Assembly (NCBI GenBank): GCA_963779765.1
Contig: CAVZZP010000002.1
Span: forward strand, 1,488,001-1,552,000
Source: Silicimonas sp963779765
Lineage (GTDB): Bacteria; Pseudomonadota; Alphaproteobacteria; Rhodobacterales; Rhodobacteraceae
Reading direction: 5' to 3'
DNA: 64,000 bases
Shown piece by piece: positions 55,844 through 63,964 of this stretch. Under the pieces are notes generated by a model. That model saw nothing but the letters and a program-made list of their open reading frames with translations. It was not told the origin of the DNA and made no database searches. Position 1 is the first letter of the stretch, and every line of letters starts with the position of its first letter. The translations under genes and the position numbers were made by a program.

Positions 55844-56464
55844 TCAGGTCAACGGTATCACGAGACCGACGGCAATCAGAAGGATTCCCGCCGTGACGTT
55901 CGTCCGCCTCAGCGCACGGGGCGAGGTGAGCAGCCGCCGGGCCCTGTCGATGAACATCGAAAGGATCAGGTTGCCGACAAGAGGCACGATCATCGACAGG
56001 GTGCAGATCACCGCGATGTCGCCCCAGGTCAGCCGCGTCAGGTCGAAGAAACCGGGCAGGACGCCCATGTAGAACAGGATCGCCTTCGGGTTGCCCAGGA
56101 TCACGGCGACCCCCGCGAGGAACCCGGCCCATGCGCCCGGCCGCGTCAAACGGCTGTCCGAGGCGATGGTGCGGTTGCGGTGCCGGATCAGCAGCGCCCC
56201 CATGACGAGGAATGTCAGGCAGGCGATCCAGCGCAGGACGGTCATGAAACCTGCGAAGGCCCCCACAATCCACGTCACGCCCAGGATCGCCAGAAGCGGC
56301 CACAGCACATCGCCCACCACGACGCCCAGGGCCAACGGCCAGGCCGCGTGAAATCCGCCCGACATGGCGCGGGCCGTCAGCGCGACCCAGACGGGACCCG
56401 GCGTCAGGAACAGGATGAAAAGCGCACCGGCATAAAGCGCGGCATCGGTCGGCGTGATGGTCAT
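55844..56464 (-). CDS. LysE-family amino-acid exporter
   Basis: A 206-residue membrane protein with about six helices. Family motifs are LFLTPGPVWVALTARAMSGG near the N terminus and VILGNPKAILFYMGVLPGFF in the middle. It exports amino acids or homoserine derivatives. Its ATG overlaps the DUF1697 stop by four bases, so it ends a chain running from dnaN through recF. The substrate is unknown. Confidence 0.9.
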   Translation of the reverse strand: MTITPTDAALYAGALFILFLTPGPVWVALTARAMSGGFHAAWPLALGVVVGDVLWPLLAILGVTWIVGAFAGFMTVLRWIACLTFLVMGALLIRHRNRTIASDSRLTRPGAWAGFLAGVAVILGNPKAILFYMGVLPGFFDLTRLTWGDIAVICTLSMIVPLVGNLILSMFIDRARRLLTSPRALRRTNVTAGILLIAVGLVIPLT

Positions 56465-56982
56465 GCCCCGCTTTCGATCATCCCCGCGATGGCGTCAATC
56501 GTCCTCCAGTTCCGAGCCGTCACAGGGACCTTCAGAAGCCGTTCCGCTCGCGCCGCGAAGCGCGACTTGCCGATCCCGTCCGGTGCGTGGAGGTACAGCG
56601 CCTTTGCGGTCAGCTTGACCGTCTCCGATGCGCCCGCTGCCGACGCGACTTCGGCCTCCGGCGTCGGCGACGGCTTCGACAGGAAGAAGACGTGCAGACT
56701 TCTGGGATCGTCCACCGCGCCGGGAAAAGGATTCGCATCCCGGATCGAGCTGAACTCGGCGGCCGCGATCAGCAGAAGCTCCGGCCTGAAGCCCGCCCGC
56801 ACCTCGATCTGCTCAAGGACCTCCGCCGCCTCGACCTTTCCTCCGAACACCGCGTTGCCGCTCTGGATATAAGTTCGCGGTTCTTTCGCTCCCGCCGCTT
56901 CCAGCAACTCGCGAAACACCGACATCGGCAGCATCCCCGCGCCGCCGACGTTTACGCCGCGCAAAAGGGCAACGGTCGTCAC
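56461..56982 (-). CDS. DUF1697 domain protein
   Basis: A 173-residue soluble protein of the DUF1697 family, recognised from VTTVALLRGVNVGGAGMLP at the N terminus, EPRTYIQSGNAVF and the C-terminal VPVTARNWRTIDAI. It starts with GTG, overlapping the stop of the VOC gene (GTGA). Function is unknown. Confidence 0.88.
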   Translation of the reverse strand: MTTVALLRGVNVGGAGMLPMSVFRELLEAAGAKEPRTYIQSGNAVFGGKVEAAEVLEQIEVRAGFRPELLLIAAAEFSSIRDANPFPGAVDDPRSLHVFFLSKPSPTPEAEVASAAGASETVKLTAKALYLHAPDGIGKSRFAARAERLLKVPVTARNWRTIDAIAGMIESGA

Positions 56983-57410
56983 GCTTCGTCCGGTATCGTC
57001 ACCCTGCCGGTGTCCGACACCTCCCAGAAGGGGTTGTGCGCCACTTCCCAGACGTGCCCGTCCGGGTCTGCGTAGTAGCCCGAATACCCGCCCCAGAACA
57101 CCTCTTCCGGTCGCTTCAGCACTGTCGCCCCGGCAGCGATCGCCGCCTCGAACGCGGCGTCCGTGCTCTCGCGATCCGGATAGTTCTGCGCCAGCGTCAC
57201 CGCACCGAACCCAAGCTCCGCACCCTTTCGCCCCTGATCCTCGGCGAGGTCCGACAGACCGAAGAGAGCGACAACCAACCCATCCATCCGGTAGAATGCG
57301 ACCGAGGGCGGCGACTGCACCGGAACCCAACCGAGCGCGGCATAGAACGACTTCGCCTTCTCCAAATCCCGCACCCCGAGGGTGACAAGGCTGACGCGCT
57401 GATAGCTCAT
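56979..57410 (-). CDS. VOC family protein (glyoxalase-like)
   Basis: A 143-residue vicinal-oxygen-chelate protein. Two modules are seen: VSLVTLGVRDLEKAKSFYAALGW and a C-terminal GYYADPDGHVWEVAHNPFW. The longer C terminus (VSDTGRVTIPDEA) resembles the group often annotated as glyoxalase/dioxygenase. It lies nine bases after recF and overlaps DUF1697, so it belongs to the dnaN-recF transcript. No specific reaction can be assigned. Confidence 0.85.
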   Translation of the reverse strand: MSYQRVSLVTLGVRDLEKAKSFYAALGWVPVQSPPSVAFYRMDGLVVALFGLSDLAEDQGRKGAELGFGAVTLAQNYPDRESTDAAFEAAIAAGATVLKRPEEVFWGGYSGYYADPDGHVWEVAHNPFWEVSDTGRVTIPDEA

Positions 57411-57418
57411 GGCGACCT

Positions 57419-58531
57419 CTACGTGTTCGTCTTTCGTTCCACCCGACTTTCGCCCGATTCGTCCGACACCGCAATGTGCTGCGCCCGGTCGCCCAGATCG
57501 TCGAACAGCTCCGGCCCCGTGCCGGTCAGCCACGCCTGAGCGCCCAAGGCGCATATCTCGTCGTAGAGCGCTGCCCGACGGCCCGCGTCCAGATGCGCCG
57601 CCACCTCGTCCAGCAGGATCAGAGGCGGCGTCCCCGTGTCCTCGGCAAGTGCCCTCGCATTCGCCAGCACCAGCGAGATCAGAAGCGCCTTCTGCTCGCC
57701 CGTCGAACACTGTGCGGCCGCCACACCCTTCTCGGTATAGACTGCGGCAAGGTCGACCCGGTGCGGTCCGATCAGCGTCCGCCCCGCCCGAAGATCCGCC
57801 GCCCGCCCCGCCTCCAGCGCGGCAGCCAGCGCCGCCTCATCGAAAGGCAACTCACCCTCGGGATGGACCAGCTCAAGCTCGGCCGCGGGAAATGCCGTCC
57901 GTGCGCCGTCCTGCGCGCGGGCCAGCCGCGCCATAGCCGCATGACGGTTCAGCGTGATCGCAGCGCCCGCCTCGGCCATCTGTCGCTCCAGCGCCATATA
58001 CCAGTGCGCATCCCGCACCATGTCCTTCAGAAGCCTGTTCCGCTCGCGCATCGCCTTCTCGTAGGTCAGGACGGCCTGCGCGTGCGACGGCATGAAGCTC
58101 ATCGCGATCCGGTCGAGGAACCGCCGACGCCCGTCCGCGCCTTCGATCCACAGCCGGTCCATGGCGGGGATCAGCCAGACGATGCGAGCCACATCGGCCA
58201 GGGCCACCTGGGGCTGGGCCTTCCCGTCGATCCGCACCTGTCGGGACTGCTCGGGCTGCGCCTCGGTCTCGACCTCGTGGACGATGGTCGGCGCCTGCAC
58301 CAACGCCGTCACCTTCCAGCCCAAAGCCTCGGGCCGGCGGATCAATTCGTCCGCCCCGGCCCGTCGCAGCCCCCGTCCGGGAGACAGCAGCGACACGGCT
58401 TCCAGGATGTTGGTCTTGCCCGCGCCGTTCGGCCCGAACAGCGCCACGGGCCGCGCGTCGGCCTCGATCCGGGTCCGCCGGTGCGACCGGAAATGCGAAA
58501 GGATCAGATCGGTGACAGCCGTTGCCGTCAC
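57419..58531 (-). CDS. recF: DNA replication and repair protein RecF
   Basis: A 370-residue SMC-like ATPase that binds gapped DNA and helps load RecA. It shows Walker A GPNGAGKTNILEAVSLLSPGRGLR near the N terminus, the ABC signature STGEQKALLISLVLANA and Walker B PLILLDEVAAHLD. The GTG start overlaps the dnaN stop (GTGA), so the two are coupled. VOC, DUF1697 and LysE genes follow closely on the same strand. Confidence 0.96.
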   Translation of the reverse strand: MTATAVTDLILSHFRSHRRTRIEADARPVALFGPNGAGKTNILEAVSLLSPGRGLRRAGADELIRRPEALGWKVTALVQAPTIVHEVETEAQPEQSRQVRIDGKAQPQVALADVARIVWLIPAMDRLWIEGADGRRRFLDRIAMSFMPSHAQAVLTYEKAMRERNRLLKDMVRDAHWYMALERQMAEAGAAITLNRHAAMARLARAQDGARTAFPAAELELVHPEGELPFDEAALAAALEAGRAADLRAGRTLIGPHRVDLAAVYTEKGVAAAQCSTGEQKALLISLVLANARALAEDTGTPPLILLDEVAAHLDAGRRAALYDEICALGAQAWLTGTGPELFDDLGDRAQHIAVSDESGESRVERKTNT

Positions 58532-59646
58532 ACCCGCATCGGCATGACGACGTAGACCGCCGTCTCGTCATTGCCTTCACGCATGAGGGTCGGGTCACCG
58601 GCCGAGTTGAACAGGAAGACGGCGTTCTCGCGGTCGACCTGGCTTGCGATCTCCAGAAGGTACTTCGCGTTGAAGCCGATCTCGAGAGGCTCGTCGGCAT
58701 AGGCCACCGCCAGCTCTTCCTCGGCCGCGCCGCTGTCGGGCGCATTGACCGACAGGACCAGCCGGTCCTCGTCGAGCGCCAGCTTCACCGCGCGCGACCT
58801 CTCCGAGCTCACGGTCGCCACACGGTCGACGGCCTGTGCGAAGTCCGCGGCGTCGACTTCAAGCCGCTTGGTGTTGCCCACCGGGATGACCCGGCTGTAG
58901 TCGGGGAAGGTCCCGTCGATGACCTTCGACGTCAGCGTGATGCCGGGCGTTGCGAAGCGCACCTTGGTCTCGCTGACGGACACGGCGATCGTCGCGTCGT
59001 CGTCGTCCAGAAGCTTGCGCAACTCGCCCACCGTCTTACGGGGAACGATGACGCCGGGCATGTTGCCCGCATTTTCGGGAAGCTCGGCGTCGATCCGCGC
59101 CAGGCGATGCCCGTCCGTCGCCACGCAGCGCAGCACCTGCCGACCATCTGCGTCGGCGACATGCATGTAGACGCCGTTCAGATAGTACCGCGTCTCTTCC
59201 GTCGAGATGGCGAACTTCGACTTGTCGAACAGGCGCCGCAGCACCTTCGCCGGCGCTGCGAAATTAGCCTCGTATTCCGAGGACGCCATGACCGGGAAAT
59301 CTTCGCGCGGAAGCGTGGCCAGCGAGAAGTTGGACCGCCCCGCCTCGACCGACAGCCGTGCCGAGGCGGTGTCGCCGATGATGGTGACCAGCGCGCCATC
59401 AGGCAGCTTGCGGACGATCTCGTGGAAGGTGACGGCATTCACCGTGGTCGATCCGGCGCGCACGACCTTCGCCGGAGCCTGGTCAACGACCTCGATGTCC
59501 AGATCCGTCGCACGGAAGCTGACGCTGTCGCCTTCCGCCTCGATCAGGACGTTGGCGAGAATGGGGATGGTGTTCCGACGCTCGACAACCGACTGCGCCT
59601 GGGCGACCGCCTTCAGGAGAGCCGCGCGCTCGATCGAGAATTCCAT
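58528..59646 (-). CDS. dnaN: DNA polymerase III beta subunit (sliding clamp)
   Basis: A 372-residue sliding clamp. The three clamp domains are visible: MEFSIERAALLKAVAQAQSVVERRNTIPILANVL at the start, RRLFDKSKFAISTEETRYYLNGVYMHV in the middle, and the C-terminal PMRV protein-binding tail. It overlaps recF. The leader upstream of the ATG holds two inverted repeats, one of which includes the ribosome site. Confidence 0.97.
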   Translation of the reverse strand: MEFSIERAALLKAVAQAQSVVERRNTIPILANVLIEAEGDSVSFRATDLDIEVVDQAPAKVVRAGSTTVNAVTFHEIVRKLPDGALVTIIGDTASARLSVEAGRSNFSLATLPREDFPVMASSEYEANFAAPAKVLRRLFDKSKFAISTEETRYYLNGVYMHVADADGRQVLRCVATDGHRLARIDAELPENAGNMPGVIVPRKTVGELRKLLDDDDATIAVSVSETKVRFATPGITLTSKVIDGTFPDYSRVIPVGNTKRLEVDAADFAQAVDRVATVSSERSRAVKLALDEDRLVLSVNAPDSGAAEEELAVAYADEPLEIGFNAKYLLEIASQVDRENAVFLFNSAGDPTLMREGNDETAVYVVMPMRV

Positions 59647-59654
59647 GTCACGCT

Positions 59655-59697
59655 CCGTCCAAGGATTGGACGGTCAAAGTATCCGTTTCGCAAACGG
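59655..59697 (-). promoter_or_regulatory. Tandem inverted repeats in the dnaN leader
   Basis: Two perfect inverted repeats precede dnaN. The proximal one is CCGTCCAA-GGA-TTGGACGG (59655-59673), and on the minus strand its 3' arm contains the GGACGGAG ribosome site, nine bases before the ATG. The distal one is CCGTTT-CGC-AAACGG (59683-59697). The first could hide the ribosome site in mRNA; either could be a protein operator. Both roles are inferred. Confidence 0.5.
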
Positions 59698-59820
59698 GTG
59701 CAATTGTTTTCCGGGATTTCCGCTGGATAGACGGCGCCCTGCGCGCTCTCGACGCATTGCCGACGCGCGCCACACTCCACTTCAAAAGCAATCAGATCAG
59801 GGAGGCACAATAAGACCGTC

Positions 59821-60680
59821 TTTGGAATGGATCCGGCCCTTGCCGGGGGATGGCGCTGGCCGCCGCAGCCGCGGCCGGCCTCGTGTTCGAGAACACAGGC
59901 GGACTTCGCACCTTGTACGACGGCCTGCTCAACACGAACGTCGCCGTCGCCGTCGGATCGGCCGGTCTCGAGAAGCCGGTGCTCCTTTGGATCAACGATG
60001 GCCTCATGGCGATCTTCTTCCTTTTCGTCGCGCTCGAGATTAAGCGTGAGGTGAAGGAAGGCGCTCTGCGGTCCTGGCAAGCTGCCGCTTTGCCAGTCTA
60101 TGGCGCCATTGGCGGCATTCTCGTGCCTTCGCTCGTGTGTTCCTTGGGATTACTGGCATCGGGACAGCCGAGGCGCGCGGATGGGCAATCCCAGCCGCGA
60201 CGGACATCGCGTTCGCGCTCGGCATCCTCAGCCTTTTTCCGGCAAAGGACCTCGAACACGACCTGCACCCGCTCGTCGCCTTCGCGATCCTGCCCGCCTT
60301 CGCCTTCGCAAACGCCGGTGTGCCGTTGTCCGGTCTTACCGTCGAGACGCTGCTGGCGCCCCTGTCGCTTGCGGTGGCGGTCGGCCTCTTCGTCGGAAAG
60401 CAGGTGGGCATCCTGGGCGCGGTCTGGATCGCGGTGAAACTCGGCCTCGCCACGCGCGCGCCGTCGCTATCCTGGGGCCTCCTTTACGGAGCCGCCTGTC
60501 TTGCGGGTATCGGTTTCACGATGTCTCATCGGCGGCCTCGCCTTCGAGACCCAAGGGGCGCAGAACCTCGTCCGGATCGGCGTCATCATGGGCTCGATCG
60601 CCTCGGGTCTCCTGGGAGCGGCCGTACTGGCCACCGTCAGCGCGCGGCACCGACGCAATACCGACGCAATACCGACGTGA
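59821..60680 (+). pseudogene. nhaA: nhaA Na+/H+ antiporter remnant with internal deletion
   Basis: A broken NhaA antiporter. Conserved parts are LLWINDGLMAIFFLFVALEIKREV, GWAIPAATDIAFALGILSLF, LEHDLHPLVAFAILPAFAFANAG and, in the original frame, IGGLAFETQGAQNLVRIGV. Three lesions are visible: a missing base near 60141, a break near 60527 where about five bases are lost before IGGLAF, and no intact N terminus (only the first helix onward from 59850). Between SLF and PAKDLEHDL (about 60235-60245) the stretch of roughly 115 residues that carries the ion-binding DD pair is absent. It cannot transport ions. Confidence 0.85.
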
Positions 60681-60688
60681 TACCGAAG

Positions 60689-60714
60689 GCCCGGCGCCCC
60701 CTCGGGCGCCGGGC
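60689..60714. terminator. Hairpin between nhaA remnant and dnaA
   Basis: GCCCGGCGCCC (60689-60699) pairs perfectly with GGGCGCCGGGC (60704-60714) around CCTC. It begins three bases after the dnaA stop on the minus strand and eight after the nhaA stop on the plus strand, so it can end both transcripts. No long T-run. Confidence 0.65.
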
Positions 60715-60716
60715 TC

Positions 60717-62083
60717 TCATGCCTCGAGAGACCGCCGCAAAAGTTCCAGATCGTCCGCGATCTGGCTGTCCTTGTGCATCAGATCCTCGATCCTCCGCAC
60801 GCCATGCATCACCGTCGTATGGTCCCGCCCCCGAACCGCCGCCCGATCTCGGGCAGCGACCGCGTAGTCAGCTGCTTGGCCAGATACATTGCGATCTGAC
60901 GCGGCCTCGCGAAGGTCCGCACACGCTTGGGCCCGATCAGGTCGGACAGGCGTATGTTGAAGTGATCGCTCACTTTTCTCTGGATTTCCTCGACCGTGAT
61001 CTTGCGATCAGACGCACGGAGAACGTCGGCCAGGCAGTCCTGCGTAAGCTCCATCGAGACCTCTCGACCCACGAGCGACGCAAAGGCGAAGAGCCGCATC
61101 AGTGCCCCTTCCAGGACCCGCACGTTGGTCGAAATACGATGCGCCAGGAACTCCAGCACCCCGTCCTGGATCTTGAGCCCCGGAAATTGCGTCGAAAGCT
61201 GATCGACCTTCTGCTGGAGAATCCCCAGCCGAAGCTCGTAGTTGGTCGGATGAAGGTCCACGACCAACCCCGACTGCATCCGGCTGACGATCCGGTCCTC
61301 GATCCCGTTGATCTCGGTCGGGGCACGGTCGGACGAGATGATGATCTGCTTGCTCTGGTCGACCAGGGCGTTGAACGTATGGAAGAATTCTTCCTGCGTC
61401 GCGTCCTTCCCGGCGATGAACTGGACGTCGTCCACCATCAGCACATCGACCGACCGGAAGAGTTGCTTGAACGCGATCATGTCCTTGTCGCGCAACGCCT
61501 GCACGAAGCGGTACATGAATTGCTCTGCCGACAGATAGACCACCCGAAGGTCGGGCGAACGCTTGCGAAGCTCCCAGGCAATCGCGTGCATCAGGTGCGT
61601 CTTGCCGAGGCCAACTCCACCGTAAAGAAACAAGGGATTGAAGGTTACCGTGCCGCCTTCCGCCACCCGTCGGGCCGCCGCGTGGGCAAGCTCGTTCGGC
61701 TTGCCGACGACGAAGGTGTCGAAGGTGAATCGGCTGTCCAGCGGAGCGCCCGGAAGGTCGCTGTCGACGGCGGAATCCAAGGCGACCCTGCGACTCGTCC
61801 GCACCTCCGTCCTGGGACGATCGCGCTCTGCCGTTCGTGTGACGGACGGGACCATGAACTCGACCCGCGACACCGGGACCCCGGCCTTCGTGATCTCGTG
61901 CACGATCTGGTCGCCGAAGTTCCGCGAGACCCAGTTGCCCATGAAGGTCGTAGGCACCATGAAGGTCGCGACGCCACCGTCGAGGGCAGCGAATTCAAGC
62001 GGTTCGATCCAGTTGGCGTAGTTGTTCTTCCCTACCGTCGCCCGAAGCTTTTCACGAATCTGTCCCCAAAGATCTTTTGTCAT
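60717..62083 (-). CDS. dnaA: Chromosomal replication initiator DnaA, frameshifted at 60828-60832
   Basis: The replication initiator, 455 residues after correction. Domain I runs 1-~80; the AAA+ core has Walker A GGVGLGKTHLMHA (about 155-167), Walker B LMVDDVQFIAGK and the box VII SDRAPTEING. Domain IV has PRQIAMYLAKQLTTRSLPEIGRRFGG. After that the frame breaks at a 5-C run, where one missing C restores RDHTTVMHGVRRIEDLM, the DNA-binding motif. An early stop would delete that motif, so the break must be an error or be compensated. Confidence 0.94.
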
Positions 62084-62107
62084 TCTTAGCCCGCTGCTTT
62101 CTCATTA

Positions 62108-62551
62108 TCACGACTGGCGCCATGCCAGTCCCCGGGCCTTCCATCCGTTGTGGCTGCCCCGGTGTCCCGACGCGTCCACGTCCCCCTCAAAACCTTCGGC
62201 AACGTTCAGACAGGTCACCGCCCTGCCCGATCGGGCATAATGGGCGGATACCGCTTCGGCAGCCTTCAGCGAACGTGCGCCCGAGCGGCAGAGGAACAGA
62301 AGGGTCGACGGCTTCTCGCCGTTCAGTGCCTTCTCTACTTCTTCCGCGAAACGCACGTTGACGGACATGTCAGGATAGGACGCCCACTCGATCAAGAGAG
62401 GCCCCTGTCCCGTTTCCCTCAGGTCTGGCACGCCGACAAAACCCCACTCGGCGCGAGTCCTGACGTCGATCAGACGGGCAGCGTCGTCATCGCAAAGAAC
62501 ACGCCATGCCTCGCCGGGGGATACCTCCCCGACCGCACTACCCAGTCCCAT
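62108..62551 (-). CDS. Rhodanese-like domain protein
   Basis: A 147-residue single-domain rhodanese-fold protein. The active-site Cys is in LLFLCRSGARSLKAAEA, after the conserved ARLIDVRTRAEWGFVG. It may transfer sulfur or act as a phosphatase-like binder. The ATG at 62551 is chosen because a G-rich SD precedes it, though a longer frame is open. It ends 24 bases before dnaA starts on the same strand. Confidence 0.88.
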   Translation of the reverse strand: MGLGSAVGEVSPGEAWRVLCDDDAARLIDVRTRAEWGFVGVPDLRETGQGPLLIEWASYPDMSVNVRFAEEVEKALNGEKPSTLLFLCRSGARSLKAAEAVSAHYARSGRAVTCLNVAEGFEGDVDASGHRGSHNGWKARGLAWRQS

Positions 62552-62712
62552 CAACCATGTCCCCCCAAGGACGAAGTGAATCGCAACGACGAACCTAGAC
62601 GTCGCCCCCCGACTCCCGCAACCGACCTTTGAGCTTAACTCATGGTCGGCCTGAAACGAATCCGGACCGGTTGCGAAATTGCCGAAGCACTTCAACACGG
62701 TCACCTTCACAC

Positions 62713-62740
62713 AAAAAAAATCGCACCCCGAAGGGTGCGA
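62713..62740 (-). terminator. Rho-independent terminator after rpsT
   Basis: TCGCACCC (62721-62728) pairs with GGGTGCGA (62733-62740) around CGAA. On the minus strand the hairpin is followed by eight Ts (As 62713-62720), a classical intrinsic terminator 33 bases after the rpsT stop. Confidence 0.9.
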
Positions 62741-62772
62741 CTGCGGTCATCCAGACAACGTCGCCAAGCGCG

Positions 62773-63036
62773 TCAGGCAATCGCCTTCACGCGCGAGGCG
62801 AGCCGCGACACTTTCCGCGACGCGGTGTTCTTGTGGTAGACGCCCTTCGTGACGCCCCGCATCAGCTCGGGCTGGGCGGCTTTCAGCGCGGTGGCGGCGG
62901 CTTCCTTGTCGCCCGAGGCGATGGCTTCCTCGACCTTGCGGAGGAAGGTGCGGATGCGCGAGCGGCGCGCCTTGTTGACGGCGAGGCGACGCTCGTTCTG
63001 GCGAGCGCGTTTCTTGGATTGAGGCGTATTGGCCAT
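62773..63036 (-). CDS. rpsT: 30S ribosomal protein S20
   Basis: An 87-residue basic helical ribosomal protein. It starts MANTPQSKKRARQNERRLAV, and continues with KARRSRIRTFLRKVEEAI and VYHKNTASRKVSRLASRVKAI. Length and lysine/arginine content are normal. It has its own terminator and is conserved near dnaA in this group of bacteria. Confidence 0.97.
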   Translation of the reverse strand: MANTPQSKKRARQNERRLAVNKARRSRIRTFLRKVEEAIASGDKEAAATALKAAQPELMRGVTKGVYHKNTASRKVSRLASRVKAIA

Positions 63037-63187
63037 GTGTGTGGTCCGTATCCCGGGTCTGTTGCAACTGGTCGCGCAAAGAATCCGCTTCCGGTTCGGA
63101 CCGGAGGATACATAGCCAAAGCGGGCTCCACACGCATGTAGGCGCCGCACTTACAGCAACTGCGGCCCGAGGAAAAGTCCCTTTCGG

Positions 63188-63964
63188 TCACTTGTCTCGG
63201 AACTGGGGCTCCCGCTTCTCGAGAAAGGCGGCCATGCCCTCTTTTTGATCCTCGGTCGCGAAGAGCGAGAAGAAGAGCCTGCGTTCGAAGAGAAGACCCT
63301 CGCGCAACGTCGTCTCGTAGCTTCGGTTGACTGCTTCCTTGACGACCATCGCGGTGAGGATGGACTTCTCTGCGATCTTCTGAGCCGCGCCCTGGGCTTC
63401 CTCCATGAGGCGTTTGGCGGGCACCACGCGGCTGACGAGGCCGGAGCGTTCGGCTTCGTCCGCATCCATGAAACGGCCGGTCAGGTGCATGTCCATCGAC
63501 TTTGACTTACCGACAAAGCGCGTCAGTCTCTGCGATCCGCCCAGGCCCGCCACGACTCCGAGGTTGATCTCGGGTTGGCCGAATTTCGCCGTTTCGGCCG
63601 CGATGATGAAGTCGCACATCATGGCCAGCTCGCACCCGCCGCCAAGCGCATAGCCAGCCACCGCCGCGATGATCGGCTTCCGACAGCGCATGATCGCCTC
63701 GGTCTCGGGCCCGAAGTAGTCGGACGTCATCATGTCGACGTAGGACTTCTCGGCCATCTCGCGGATATCGGCGCCGGCGGCAAAGACCTTTTCGGACCCC
63801 GTCAGGATCACGCAACGCACATTGTCGTTAGCTGATGCTTCTTCGACGGCCTGCGCGAGCTCCTTCAAGAGGGTCTGGTTTAGGGCGTTCAGCGCGTCCG
63901 GCCTGTTGAGCCGGATGGTGGTGACGTGTTCCTCGGTGTCGACGACGATCGTCTCGAAGGCCAT
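63188..63964 (-). CDS. Enoyl-CoA hydratase/isomerase
   Basis: A 258-residue crotonase-fold protein, probably an enoyl-CoA hydratase of beta-oxidation. It has TGSEKVFAAGADIREMAE with the oxyanion-hole Gly/Ala, GYALGGGCELAMMCDFIIAA with the first catalytic Glu, and PEINLGVVAGLGGSQRL with the second. The start ATG at 63964 follows a GGGG-containing site. The last 36 bases to the window edge show no gene. Confidence 0.92.
   Translation of the reverse strand: MAFETIVVDTEEHVTTIRLNRPDALNALNQTLLKELAQAVEEASANDNVRCVILTGSEKVFAAGADIREMAEKSYVDMMTSDYFGPETEAIMRCRKPIIAAVAGYALGGGCELAMMCDFIIAAETAKFGQPEINLGVVAGLGGSQRLTRFVGKSKSMDMHLTGRFMDADEAERSGLVSRVVPAKRLMEEAQGAAQKIAEKSILTAMVVKEAVNRSYETTLREGLLFERRLFFSLFATEDQKEGMAAFLEKREPQFRDK

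Noticed and set aside
60820..60840. Programmed frameshift in dnaA
   Set aside because: No slippery heptamer or downstream structure seen, and many other genes show similar one-base breaks, so an error is simpler.
62084..63187. Replication origin near dnaA
   Set aside because: No cluster of TTATCCACA-type boxes or AT-rich unwinding region found around dnaA, rpsT or dnaN by eye; the origin may lie elsewhere.
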